A stretch of 64,000 nucleotides of DNA from Streptococcus parasanguinis CC87K (lineage in GTDB: Bacteria > Bacillota > Bacilli > Lactobacillales > Streptococcaceae): positions 62,001 to 126,000 of the forward strand of contig NZ_KI669401.1 of NCBI RefSeq assembly GCF_000507765.1, given 5' to 3'. The first letter of the stretch is position 1, and the number at the start of each line of letters is the position of its first letter. The notes under the pieces are model-generated. The model was not told where the DNA came from and searched no databases. It was given only the letters and a program-made list of their open reading frames with translations. This document shows positions 51,520-59,056 of the stretch, piece by piece. The position numbers were made by a program, and so were the translations under genes.

Positions 51520-52812
51520 ATGACCAAGTATTTAGTCCAGAAGTTTTTCTGGTTACGAGAAAAAAGTTTGATTCAAATTTCCCAGAAAACCCTGGTTTCC
51601 TTATTTCCTTTTTTCCTATTTTCTGGAATCATTCGGGTGATCGCTCTATCGGTCTTCTCCGATCGAGGCTATATCCATCAGCTCTTTTCGATGGATAGCT
51701 GGTTGCCATGGGATCAGGCCATTAGTCAAGTCCTCATTAATTTTTCCAATTTTTTAGGAGGTCTAGCTGGGCCTTTAGCGACCTACTTCGCTGGAAAATA
51801 CACAGCTGGGCATTACGGTCGAAGTACGGGGACAGCCGGCGTGACTGCTCTTTTGGTCAGCTTGATTGTAGGGTCTCAGGAATTGTTGGTGGGACCACTC
51901 CATGATGGGCAACTGACACGCATTAACTTACCTGCGACGACCAATATCCTCTTAGCCATTGTTTTAGGCTATCTTATCGGACAGATCTTTCGGCTATCTA
52001 AAGCCAGTGACGATCAGATTGTGGACAAAGACTTCATCTATCAACCCAAGACGGTGCGTCCCATTTTCTTATCCTTAGTTCTAGGGGTCAGCCTAAATCT
52101 TCTTTTGGTTCTTGGGAACCAATTTAATATTTTTCAGACTATCCGACAGTTCTTGGCTTCTCTCACGGTAAGCAGTCATTATCTTTTGTCCACCTTTGTC
52201 ATGGGACTATTTAGTGGGCTATCTGCTTGGTTTGGAAATAGTCAAGCCTTTGCCTTGAACTCAATTGCGGATGATAACTTTGCTTTGGAAAATCTCACCT
52301 ACGCTGTGACCCATCATACAACGACAGGCATTCCTCATCTCTATACCTTGACCAATTTGTACCGCAGTTTTGGTCTGGTGGCTGGTGTCGGCGCTGTCCT
52401 AGCGCTTTTGGTTGCAATCTTATTGGTTTCACGAAGTCAAAAGGACAAGAAAGTCAGCCTCCTCAGTCTGTTTCCAAGTCTCTTTAACAACGGAGCGTCT
52501 TTCATGGTAGGGATACCGGTCCTTCTCAACCTCCTATATGTGATTCCCTTTTTATTGATCCCTTTGGTGAATATGGCGATAGCAGCTGTAGCTTTGTGCC
52601 TCAAACTGATGCCAGCAGCCGTCTATCCGGTGCCAGATGGGACTCCTAGCCTTCTTTATTCTTTTATTGGAACGGGAGGGAGTCTTAGAGCCTTAGCTGT
52701 CAGTATACTTTGTTTTGCCGTCGATGTGCTCCTTTATCTACCATTTGTCCGCATGGGAAATCGTATCCGAAAAGATTTAAAAGTGAAAGGAGAAAGCGAT
52801 GAAACAATCTAA
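51520..52812 (+). CDS. Orphan PTS EIIC-like membrane protein (lactose/cellobiose family)
   Basis: A 430-residue membrane protein with about ten segments resembling the EIIC permease of lactose/cellobiose PTS systems: FSNFLGGLAGPLATYFAGKY near residue 70, FGNSQAFALNSI near 240 and NNGASFMVGIPVLLNLLYVIPF near 325. There is no EIIA or EIIB gene nearby, so it must use subunits encoded elsewhere or serve another purpose. AGGAGGCCCC precedes ATG 51520. It overlaps the next gene by 14 bases, implying a functional tie with the hydrolase. Confidence 0.8.
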   Translation: MTKYLVQKFFWLREKSLIQISQKTLVSLFPFFLFSGIIRVIALSVFSDRGYIHQLFSMDSWLPWDQAISQVLINFSNFLGGLAGPLATYFAGKYTAGHYGRSTGTAGVTALLVSLIVGSQELLVGPLHDGQLTRINLPATTNILLAIVLGYLIGQIFRLSKASDDQIVDKDFIYQPKTVRPIFLSLVLGVSLNLLLVLGNQFNIFQTIRQFLASLTVSSHYLLSTFVMGLFSGLSAWFGNSQAFALNSIADDNFALENLTYAVTHHTTTGIPHLYTLTNLYRSFGLVAGVGAVLALLVAILLVSRSQKDKKVSLLSLFPSLFNNGASFMVGIPVLLNLLYVIPFLLIPLVNMAIAAVALCLKLMPAAVYPVPDGTPSLLYSFIGTGGSLRALAVSILCFAVDVLLYLPFVRMGNRIRKDLKVKGESDETI

Positions 52813-53656
52813 AAAAACAGCGATCGTCCTCACTTTGGTCAGTCTTTTCTTAATCGCTTTAGCCATTCCTTCTTATAGTTGGACTCGGACCAATGTTTCA
52901 AAAATCGAGAAATTTTATAATTCAAAATTGTCTCCCATCATCATGATCCCGGGAAGCTCTGCGACAGAGAACCGCTTCGATGGCTTGGTGACCAAGCTCA
53001 ACCAAGACCGTCAAGGAACCAAACACAGTCTGCTCAAGGTTAAGGTTTGGAATGATGGGCATATCACCTATAGTGGTAGTATTGATGCCAAGGACAATGA
53101 GCCGGTAATTGTAGTTGGTTTTGAAAACAACAAAGATGGCTATAGCAACATTAAAAAGCAAGCCAAACTATTTAATCAAGCCTTTGAAGCCCTTCAAGAA
53201 AAATACAATTTTAATAATTTTAAGGGCTTGGGTCATTCCAACGGTGGCTTGATTTATACAGCCTTTATTGAAAATTACCTGGGGGATTATGATGTGGATC
53301 TCAAGACCCTCATGACCATCGGAACTCCCTACAATTTCACGGAAACCAATATCAAAAATAAATCTGAGATGTTGGCTGACTTTATCAAGGGAAAAGAAGC
53401 TATCCCCACAACCCTTCATATGTATTCAGTAGCAGGGACCATTACCTATGATTCAGATGAGTTGGTCCCGGACGCCAGTGTTTCCGCTGGGAAATATATC
53501 TACCAAAACCAAGCGGCTAGCTATACGGAGATTACGGTGACAGGGGAAGATGCCCAGCACTCGGACCTTCCAACCAATGATGAGGTGGTTGCCTTGGTGA
53601 AAGAGCATATTGAAAGTCAAACGGATCGTCGAGCCAAACCGAATAAAATAAACTAA
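52799..53656 (+). CDS. DUF915 alpha/beta hydrolase, exported or membrane-anchored
   Basis: A 285-residue DUF915 hydrolase. N-terminal hydrophobic segment (residues 8-26) acts as signal or anchor. The nucleophile is Ser147 in GHSNGG; a later DELVPDAS and DAQHSDLP supply the likely Asp and His. Substrate unknown; members are lipase/esterase-like. Overlaps the EIIC-like gene, so the pair is co-translated. Confidence 0.85.
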   Translation: MKQSKKTAIVLTLVSLFLIALAIPSYSWTRTNVSKIEKFYNSKLSPIIMIPGSSATENRFDGLVTKLNQDRQGTKHSLLKVKVWNDGHITYSGSIDAKDNEPVIVVGFENNKDGYSNIKKQAKLFNQAFEALQEKYNFNNFKGLGHSNGGLIYTAFIENYLGDYDVDLKTLMTIGTPYNFTETNIKNKSEMLADFIKGKEAIPTTLHMYSVAGTITYDSDELVPDASVSAGKYIYQNQAASYTEITVTGEDAQHSDLPTNDEVVALVKEHIESQTDRRAKPNKIN

Positions 53657-53658
53657 GT

Positions 53659-53692
53659 GTGAAGAAGGGATTCCTTCCTCACCCTTTTTTTA
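53659..53692 (+). terminator. Probable terminator after the DUF915 gene
   Basis: An imperfect hairpin (GAAGAAGG with CCTTCCTC around GATT) followed by T7; the next promoter's TATAAT (53694-53699) follows directly. Confidence 0.6.
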
Positions 53693-53739
53693 GTATAATA
53701 AAGTTTAGTATGAAAATAGGGGAGACGAAAGGAGATCAG

Positions 53740-54858
53740 ATGAAAAGAAAACAGTGGATGCAGTTGGGCTTAGTGGTTTCAAGTATGATTTTGTTAACAG
53801 GATGTTACCAGAGATACCAACGCAAATCCAGTCCCAAAAAAGAGGCTGCAACCAGCCAGACAAGCACAAATAAACAGACGAAAAAAGCAGATAACAAACA
53901 ATTATACCAGTCTGTTTTTTCAGACTATCAAAAGATTTTTGCTACTTCAAAGGATGTGGATGCTATTTCAAAATTGAATTCTCAATTAGCCAAAGAAGAT
54001 CGGATGATCAATAGCTGGGTGATCGAGACTGTCATCAATCAGCCAGCAGCTGTTCGCTATGCCTTTAAGGACTTAAATAGCGATGGGGTAGATGAGATGA
54101 TCATCGCCAACCAGCAAACCGATGGGAGCTACTTTGCGACAGGAGTCTACTACCTCAAGGACCAAAAGCCGACCTTGCTTGCAGAAGGTTTCGTCGCTGG
54201 ACACGGAGGAGCGCGCAATGCGACAACCCTCTATCAGGGAGGAGATGTCTTAGAAGTCAGCTGGTTGTCGGGAACTGGCCGTGGTGTAGCCGTGCTTTCA
54301 CGAATAGAAAAGACACCTCAAGCCGCGACAAAAGTCCAGGAAGAAGAAGTCCAAGTACCTGGGTCAGATCTGAATGCCCTCTTTGGAAAATCTGATGAGG
54401 ATAAACTGGATCTCAAGGCTTTTGACTGGCAAACCTTTGAAAGCACACCATCAGCAGGAAATAGCCAAAGCCAGGAAAAAACGCCGTGGAATGCTGAAAA
54501 ATCAGCAAAATTAGCAGAATTTATGAAGACCTGGGGCGAAAAGATGGGGCAACCCAACTACCAAAAAGGCATAGCTGGCGGTGATGTAGGACCTGACAAC
54601 CTCTATACTCTAGGGGACAATAGCAAGATGGATGCTATTTATACAGATACTGGCCAAGGAAATGCAAAATACCGAATCGTAGAACGCTATAGCAATTGGG
54701 ACAAGTATCCAGATGTGCATAGTTATTTCTTTGCTATTACAGATACAGGAGAAGGCATTGTCTTTCATTCTCCAACGACCAATGGTGGAAAGATGTATCT
54801 AAAACCAACGGACAACAAGGAACTTCAAGAAGAATTTACGCAACTGCTTCATCAATAA
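53740..54858 (+). CDS. Lipoprotein with Asp-rich repeat-like motif, unrecognised
   Basis: A 372-residue lipoprotein. ATG 53740 is chosen because AAAGGAGAT precedes it and a lipobox LLTGC (Cys22) follows; an upstream in-frame GTG lies within the terminator hairpin. A Lys/Thr/Ser linker follows the Cys. KDLNSDGVDEMIIAN near residue 120 resembles the calcium-binding DxDxDG loop seen in FG-GAP/VCBS-type surface proteins. The C-terminal ~110 residues (GGDVGPDNLYTLGDNSKMDAIY) resemble a DUF4767-like domain of streptococcal secreted proteins. Function unknown. Confidence 0.72.
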   Translation: MKRKQWMQLGLVVSSMILLTGCYQRYQRKSSPKKEAATSQTSTNKQTKKADNKQLYQSVFSDYQKIFATSKDVDAISKLNSQLAKEDRMINSWVIETVINQPAAVRYAFKDLNSDGVDEMIIANQQTDGSYFATGVYYLKDQKPTLLAEGFVAGHGGARNATTLYQGGDVLEVSWLSGTGRGVAVLSRIEKTPQAATKVQEEEVQVPGSDLNALFGKSDEDKLDLKAFDWQTFESTPSAGNSQSQEKTPWNAEKSAKLAEFMKTWGEKMGQPNYQKGIAGGDVGPDNLYTLGDNSKMDAIYTDTGQGNAKYRIVERYSNWDKYPDVHSYFFAITDTGEGIVFHSPTTNGGKMYLKPTDNKELQEEFTQLLHQ

Positions 54859-54865
54859 AAAAAGA

Positions 54866-54898
54866 AAAACCAGGAAACGACTGTTTTTCTGGTTTTGT
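54866..54898 (+). terminator. Terminator after the lipoprotein gene
   Basis: AAACCAG / CTGGTTT with a nested AAAC/GTTT, then T-rich sequence. Confidence 0.7.
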
Positions 54899-55009
54899 TT
54901 ATTCAATGTATGAATAAAAATACAAAATAAACGACATTTTTTGGGATAGAAAATATGTTAAAAACTAGTGATAATTAACGGTGTAATTGCATTTAGAAAC
55001 GGAAAATAT

Positions 55010-55038
55010 TTGACAAGCAAAGGAAAATCATTTAGAAT
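55010..55038 (+). promoter_or_regulatory. Promoter of the small lipoprotein gene
   Basis: TTGACA (55010-55015), 17 bases, TAGAAT (55033-55038). Confidence 0.78.
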
Positions 55039-55069
55039 ATATTCATTCTTTATTTATAGGAGAAAAAAT

Positions 55070-55633
55070 ATGAAAAAACTTCTTACAGCCGGTGTGGCTC
55101 TCTTGTCAGTTGCAACCTTAGCAGCATGTTCTGGTAAAACTGCTTCGGAATCATCAAGCAAAGATGCAAAGGCTTCTTCTAGCAAAGTAGAAAAATCATC
55201 TACTTCAAAAAGCAAATCAAGCAGTTCATCAAAAACATCAAAATCAGCAACCTCTTCTGTTGAAATTCCAGAAATTGTCTTGTTGACTGATGAAGAAATT
55301 GATAATGCCAAAACACTTGGTGATATGAAAACCATTTATGGAAAAATGATTGACAACTACACAAAATATGTCAAAGAGATTGGGGATAAGATGCCCGAGT
55401 CTGGTAAAGATGCCTATAATCAGCAAGTAGCTCCTGGGATCCAATCTATGGAAACTGCAAGAAAAACATTTAACGATACACTTTCAGCTGCAGGTTCTGA
55501 TGATACAGTTGTTCCTGAACAAGCTCGTAGTCAATTCGCACAACAATTGAAAAATGCTCGCGATATTGCCCAAAAAGCTCTTGAAGGTGCTTATCAATCA
55601 ATTGCACCATTGCTCTCTTCATCAGCCGAATAA
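55070..55633 (+). CDS. Small Ser/Lys-rich lipoprotein, unrecognised
   Basis: A 187-residue lipoprotein with lipobox TLAAC (Cys20) and a low-complexity Ser/Lys linker (about residues 21-62) followed by a helical domain (about 65-187). ATG 55070 is chosen because TAGGAG and a promoter stand right before it and it directly gives a signal peptide. No enzymatic motif visible. It stands alone and is followed by an R2 repeat. Confidence 0.75.
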   Translation: MKKLLTAGVALLSVATLAACSGKTASESSSKDAKASSSKVEKSSTSKSKSSSSSKTSKSATSSVEIPEIVLLTDEEIDNAKTLGDMKTIYGKMIDNYTKYVKEIGDKMPESGKDAYNQQVAPGIQSMETARKTFNDTLSAAGSDDTVVPEQARSQFAQQLKNARDIAQKALEGAYQSIAPLLSSSAE

Positions 55634-55648
55634 TTCATAAATGAAAAT

Positions 55649-55828
55649 GAGAGTGGGACAGAAATCGGTAATTCGTTAGAATTCGATTTCGTCGTCCCAC
55701 CTCTGCACAGTTGAGTAGGGCTGTAAAAGCTGATGAAATCAGCGTAGTAGAGCCCACTCAACCACTGCGTCTTGTTCGACAATCCAAAAACAATTAAGAG
55801 GTTAGGACTTTTGTCCTAGCCTGTTTTT
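55649..55828 (-). repeat. Intergenic repeat family R2, copy 4 (inverted)
   Basis: Same orientation as copy 3, with the complete central stem. Lies 15 bases after the small lipoprotein and directly before the bceAB-2 operator. Confidence 0.87.
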
Positions 55829-55835
55829 TCGCTTT

Positions 55836-55910
55836 CTTACAAAAATGTAAGAAATAAAGGGGAAAATGTAAGGTTAGGTTATGGTGAAAGCGCTTCAGTT
55901 TTAGTACAAT
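55836..55910 (+). promoter_or_regulatory. BceR-type operator and promoter of bceAB-2
   Basis: CTTACAAAAATGTAAG (55836-55851) and the following AAATAAAGG..AAAATG.AAGGTTAGGTTATGGT are almost identical to the block at 32.9 kb; the -10 TACAAT (55905-55910) is at the same distance. Between them is GAAAGCGCTTC, a partial cre-like sequence absent from the first promoter. Confidence 0.87.
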
Positions 55911-55961
55911 AGACTTGTAAAAATGGATTGAAGCTTTTATCGAGCTAGAAAGGAACGGACC

Positions 55962-56729
55962 ATGACCCTACTAGATGTTCAACATATCAAAAAAATCTAC
56001 AAAACGCGCTTTCAAGGAACGCAAGTCGAAGCCTTAAAGGATATTCACTTCACTGTGGAAAAGGGTGAATACGTCGCCATCATGGGGGAATCAGGATCCG
56101 GGAAATCGACCCTCCTCAATATCCTAGCCATGCTGGACCAGCCGACCGAAGGACGGGTCTACCTCAACGGTACCGATACTTCAACTATCAAGAACAAGGA
56201 TGCCTCGAGCTTCCGTCGGGAAAAACTAGGCTTTGTCTTTCAAGACTTCAACCTGCTGGATACCTTGTCTGTCAAGGACAATATCCTCTTACCTTTGGTC
56301 CTTTCTCGCAGGCCCGTCAAGGAAATGATGAGTAAAGTCGATAGCGTGAGTCGGGAGTTGGGTATTCACCAGCTTCTTGAGAAATATCCTTACGAAATAT
56401 CTGGCGGGCAAAAACAACGGGTGGCTGTAGCGCGTGCCATCATCACCTCACCTGAAATTCTCCTTGCTGATGAGCCAACAGGGGCGCTGGATTCCAAGTC
56501 TTCGGCTGCGTTGCTCGATGTCTTTGAAGATATTAATACAATGGGCCAAACCATCCTCATGGTGACCCACTCAACTGCAGCGGCTGCTCGGGCCAAGCGC
56601 GTGCTCTTTATCAAAGACGGAATTCTCTACAACCAGATCTTCCGCGGGGAAAAAACAGAACGTCAGATGTTCCAAGAAATCTCGGATACCTTGACGGTCA
56701 TGGCGAGTAAGGAGGATCGTGATGTTTAA
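55962..56729 (+). CDS. bceA: BceA-type ABC transporter ATPase (copy 2)
   Basis: A 255-residue ATPase that is identical to copy 1 over nearly the whole protein, differing at residue 2 and at the extreme C-terminus. Walker A, signature and Walker B are as in copy 1. The DNA differs at many silent positions, so the duplication is not very recent. It overlaps its permease gene by 11 bases. No kinase or regulator gene is adjacent; the BceRS at 27.8 kb is the likely controller. Confidence 0.92.
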   Translation: MTLLDVQHIKKIYKTRFQGTQVEALKDIHFTVEKGEYVAIMGESGSGKSTLLNILAMLDQPTEGRVYLNGTDTSTIKNKDASSFRREKLGFVFQDFNLLDTLSVKDNILLPLVLSRRPVKEMMSKVDSVSRELGIHQLLEKYPYEISGGQKQRVAVARAIITSPEILLADEPTGALDSKSSAALLDVFEDINTMGQTILMVTHSTAAAARAKRVLFIKDGILYNQIFRGEKTERQMFQEISDTLTVMASKEDRDV

Positions 56730-58725
56730 ATTAACAAGTAAATTAGCTCTTTCCAACCTCAAACAAAATCGTAAGCTCTATTACCCTTTTGCTATAGCTA
56801 TCATTTTAACGACTATGATCCTCTATAGCTTTATCGCCCTGGCAACGACCCCTCATTTAGAAGCTTCTTACGGAGGACGAACGGCAAGAGCTGTCCTTGG
56901 TTTTGGTTGTTTCATCGTCCAGCTGGTCGTCGTCATTTTAGTGGCTTATGCCAATGGCTATGTTATGAAAAATCGTTCCAAAGAACTGGGCTTGTACAGT
57001 GTTTTGGGGATGGAGAAGAAGCACCTCCTCGTCATGACCTTATGGGAATTGCTTATCTTCTATATCCTCACAGTTGGAGTAGGACTGGGCTTGGGGCTCT
57101 TGTTTGATCCCTTGATTTTTGCCCTCCTCTTAAAATGTATGGGGCTTCCAGTCGTCATTCAATCGACCTTCCAGATAGGGGCTGTTCTTAACACTTTATT
57201 TGGGCTAGCCTTAGCTTTTGCCCTCATTCTCTTGTTAAATTCTTTCCGTCTCTTGCGCTACAGTTCCCTCCACCTCATGCAACAGAAAAAGGCAGGAGAG
57301 AAGAAAGGACGCTTCTTGCTGGTCCAAACTCTTTTAGGACTAGGACTCTTAGGAATTGCTTTCTATTTAGCGCTAACAGCAGAGCGTCCAGTTGCGGCTG
57401 TCCAAAGATTCTTTATTGCCGTTATCTTGGTCATTCTTGCGACTTATCTCTTATTCAACGCAGGCACCATTACCTTTTTAAGATTTCTCAAAGGTCGGAA
57501 ATCCTACTATTACAAGCCAGAGAATTTTATATCCGTCTCCAACTTAATAGCACGGATGCGAAAAAATGCAGCGGGCCTTGCGACCATTAGTATTCTTTCC
57601 ACCATGGTCTTGGTCACCTTAACAGGGTCGCTGAATCTCTTTATTGGAGGGCAGAATTACCTAGATACTATGTACCCTTCGGACTACAATATTAGTGTGG
57701 GGCATATGACTTCAGAAGCTGAAACAGAACCGGTTATTGAGGAGGTTCAAGCACAAATTAAGAAAGTGGCCGATGCGACACATCTATCAGATTATCAAGT
57801 GAATCAGACAACATACTGGTCGGCTGAAATTCGAAAGATTGATGGAAAGGTCTTAGAGGTTTATGACCAGTCCGATCAAGAAACTGGTCAGGAATTGAAG
57901 ACAGAAGGAGTAGTCTACTTTTTTGATCAGGCAACTTATGAGCAACTGACGGGTCAAAAAGTTGAGCTTGGGGAAAATGAAATCCTAGCCTATGGGTATC
58001 AGTATCCTGGAAGACTAGACTCGCAATTAGAAATCAATGGAAAGAGCTTCGCGATTAAGCAAAAACTAGACTCCAATTTTATCCAAGGGAAACTCCCTCA
58101 AGCCGACCTGTTTCAACACCAAATGGGCTTGTATCTTGTCCTCCCTGACTTGAACCAACTGGGATTAAAAATTGATAAAAATTTGGAATTCTCTATTAGT
58201 GCTAAAAATAAAGAAAACCAAGATTTTATAGCTGGAATGGCCAAAGAGCTTTATTCGACAGACAAAATGAGTCAATATGGTGGGACTTTGTTTGGTGGGG
58301 TTGATCGATACAGCATGGAGAAGGAGTGGCGTGAATCAGCAGGGACAATCCTCTTTATTGGTGTTTTCCTATCTGTGATCTTTCTATTGGCTACGGTTCT
58401 CGTGATTTACTACAAACAGATTTCAGAAGGCTATGAGGACCGGGAAAATTTTGTGATCTTGCAACAAGTAGGATTGGACCAAAAGCAAACCGGCACCACC
58501 ATACGCAAACAGATTCTCACCGTCTTTTTCCTTCCATTATTCTTCTCCTTCCTCTACCTAGGAGTGGCCTATAAGATGATTGCAAAAATCGTTGCTCTCT
58601 TAGGAGCGAACAATGCGGGCTTGGTCCTTCAAACAACCTTAGCCATCTGCGCTGTCTTTTTCATCTCTTATATCCTCGTCTTTCTACTGACGTCTAGAAG
58701 TTATCGGAAAATTGTCGTGAGGTAG
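56719..58725 (+). CDS. bceB: BceB-type ABC transporter permease (copy 2)
   Basis: A 668-residue permease with the same architecture as copy 1 (about ten membrane segments, large extracellular domain around residues 310-530). The cytoplasmic motifs (KNRSKELGLYSVLGMEKK, YYKQISEGYEDRENF) are shared, whereas the extracellular domain is largely different. That suggests the two transporters act on different cell-wall antibiotics. Starts inside the end of bceA; the start ATG at 56719 or the next ATG at 56722 are both plausible. Confidence 0.88.
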   Translation: MMFKLTSKLALSNLKQNRKLYYPFAIAIILTTMILYSFIALATTPHLEASYGGRTARAVLGFGCFIVQLVVVILVAYANGYVMKNRSKELGLYSVLGMEKKHLLVMTLWELLIFYILTVGVGLGLGLLFDPLIFALLLKCMGLPVVIQSTFQIGAVLNTLFGLALAFALILLLNSFRLLRYSSLHLMQQKKAGEKKGRFLLVQTLLGLGLLGIAFYLALTAERPVAAVQRFFIAVILVILATYLLFNAGTITFLRFLKGRKSYYYKPENFISVSNLIARMRKNAAGLATISILSTMVLVTLTGSLNLFIGGQNYLDTMYPSDYNISVGHMTSEAETEPVIEEVQAQIKKVADATHLSDYQVNQTTYWSAEIRKIDGKVLEVYDQSDQETGQELKTEGVVYFFDQATYEQLTGQKVELGENEILAYGYQYPGRLDSQLEINGKSFAIKQKLDSNFIQGKLPQADLFQHQMGLYLVLPDLNQLGLKIDKNLEFSISAKNKENQDFIAGMAKELYSTDKMSQYGGTLFGGVDRYSMEKEWRESAGTILFIGVFLSVIFLLATVLVIYYKQISEGYEDRENFVILQQVGLDQKQTGTTIRKQILTVFFLPLFFSFLYLGVAYKMIAKIVALLGANNAGLVLQTTLAICAVFFISYILVFLLTSRSYRKIVVR

Positions 58726-58856
58726 CGCAGAGTCTATAAAAGATTGAGAAATGAAAAATCCAATAAATAAACAAACTGTTTTTTACATAGGACAAGCCAA
58801 GTGTTGCGGAAAGAATTATAATAATGTATGTTATTAAGCTTATTTAAATAGATACC

Positions 58857-58994
58857 GAAACTTTCCGCCGTGAGAAAAGTGATAGAAATACTAGTATTTC
58901 TATCACTCGGGAGTTTTGGAACCTTAGGTCCAAAACTAAGTTATGGAACTTCGAAGAAGTTCGCTAACGTCCGTACTCACCTAAGGAAAGTTTC
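58857..58994 (-). repeat. Cloverleaf (BOX-like) element, copy E (inverted)
   Basis: Perfect outer arms GAAACTTTCC / GGAAAGTTTC. Read on the minus strand, hairpin 1 is GTTA-gc-GAACTTC/GAAGTTC-ca-TAAC, hairpin 2 AGTTTTGGA/TCCAAAACT, and hairpin 3 GTGATAGAAAT/ATTTCTATCAC with loop ACTAGT. Hairpin 3 has a different stem sequence from all other copies. Lies between bceB-2 and the convergent oligopeptide-binding gene. Confidence 0.87.
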
Positions 58995-59017
58995 AAGGAT
59001 AGGTTTTTCCTTAATCA

Positions 59018-59048
59018 AAAACACCGAGGATTTGATCCTCGGTGTTTT
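59018..59048. terminator. Bidirectional terminator before the oppA-type gene end
   Basis: AAAACACCGAGGA / TCCTCGGTGTTTT perfect 13-base stem, loop TTTGA. Confidence 0.93.
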
Positions 59049-59056
59049 TATCGTGA

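Noticed and set aside
54968..55069. Extended N-terminus of the small lipoprotein
   Set aside because: It covers the promoter and would bury the signal peptide; ATG 55070 has the ribosome binding site.
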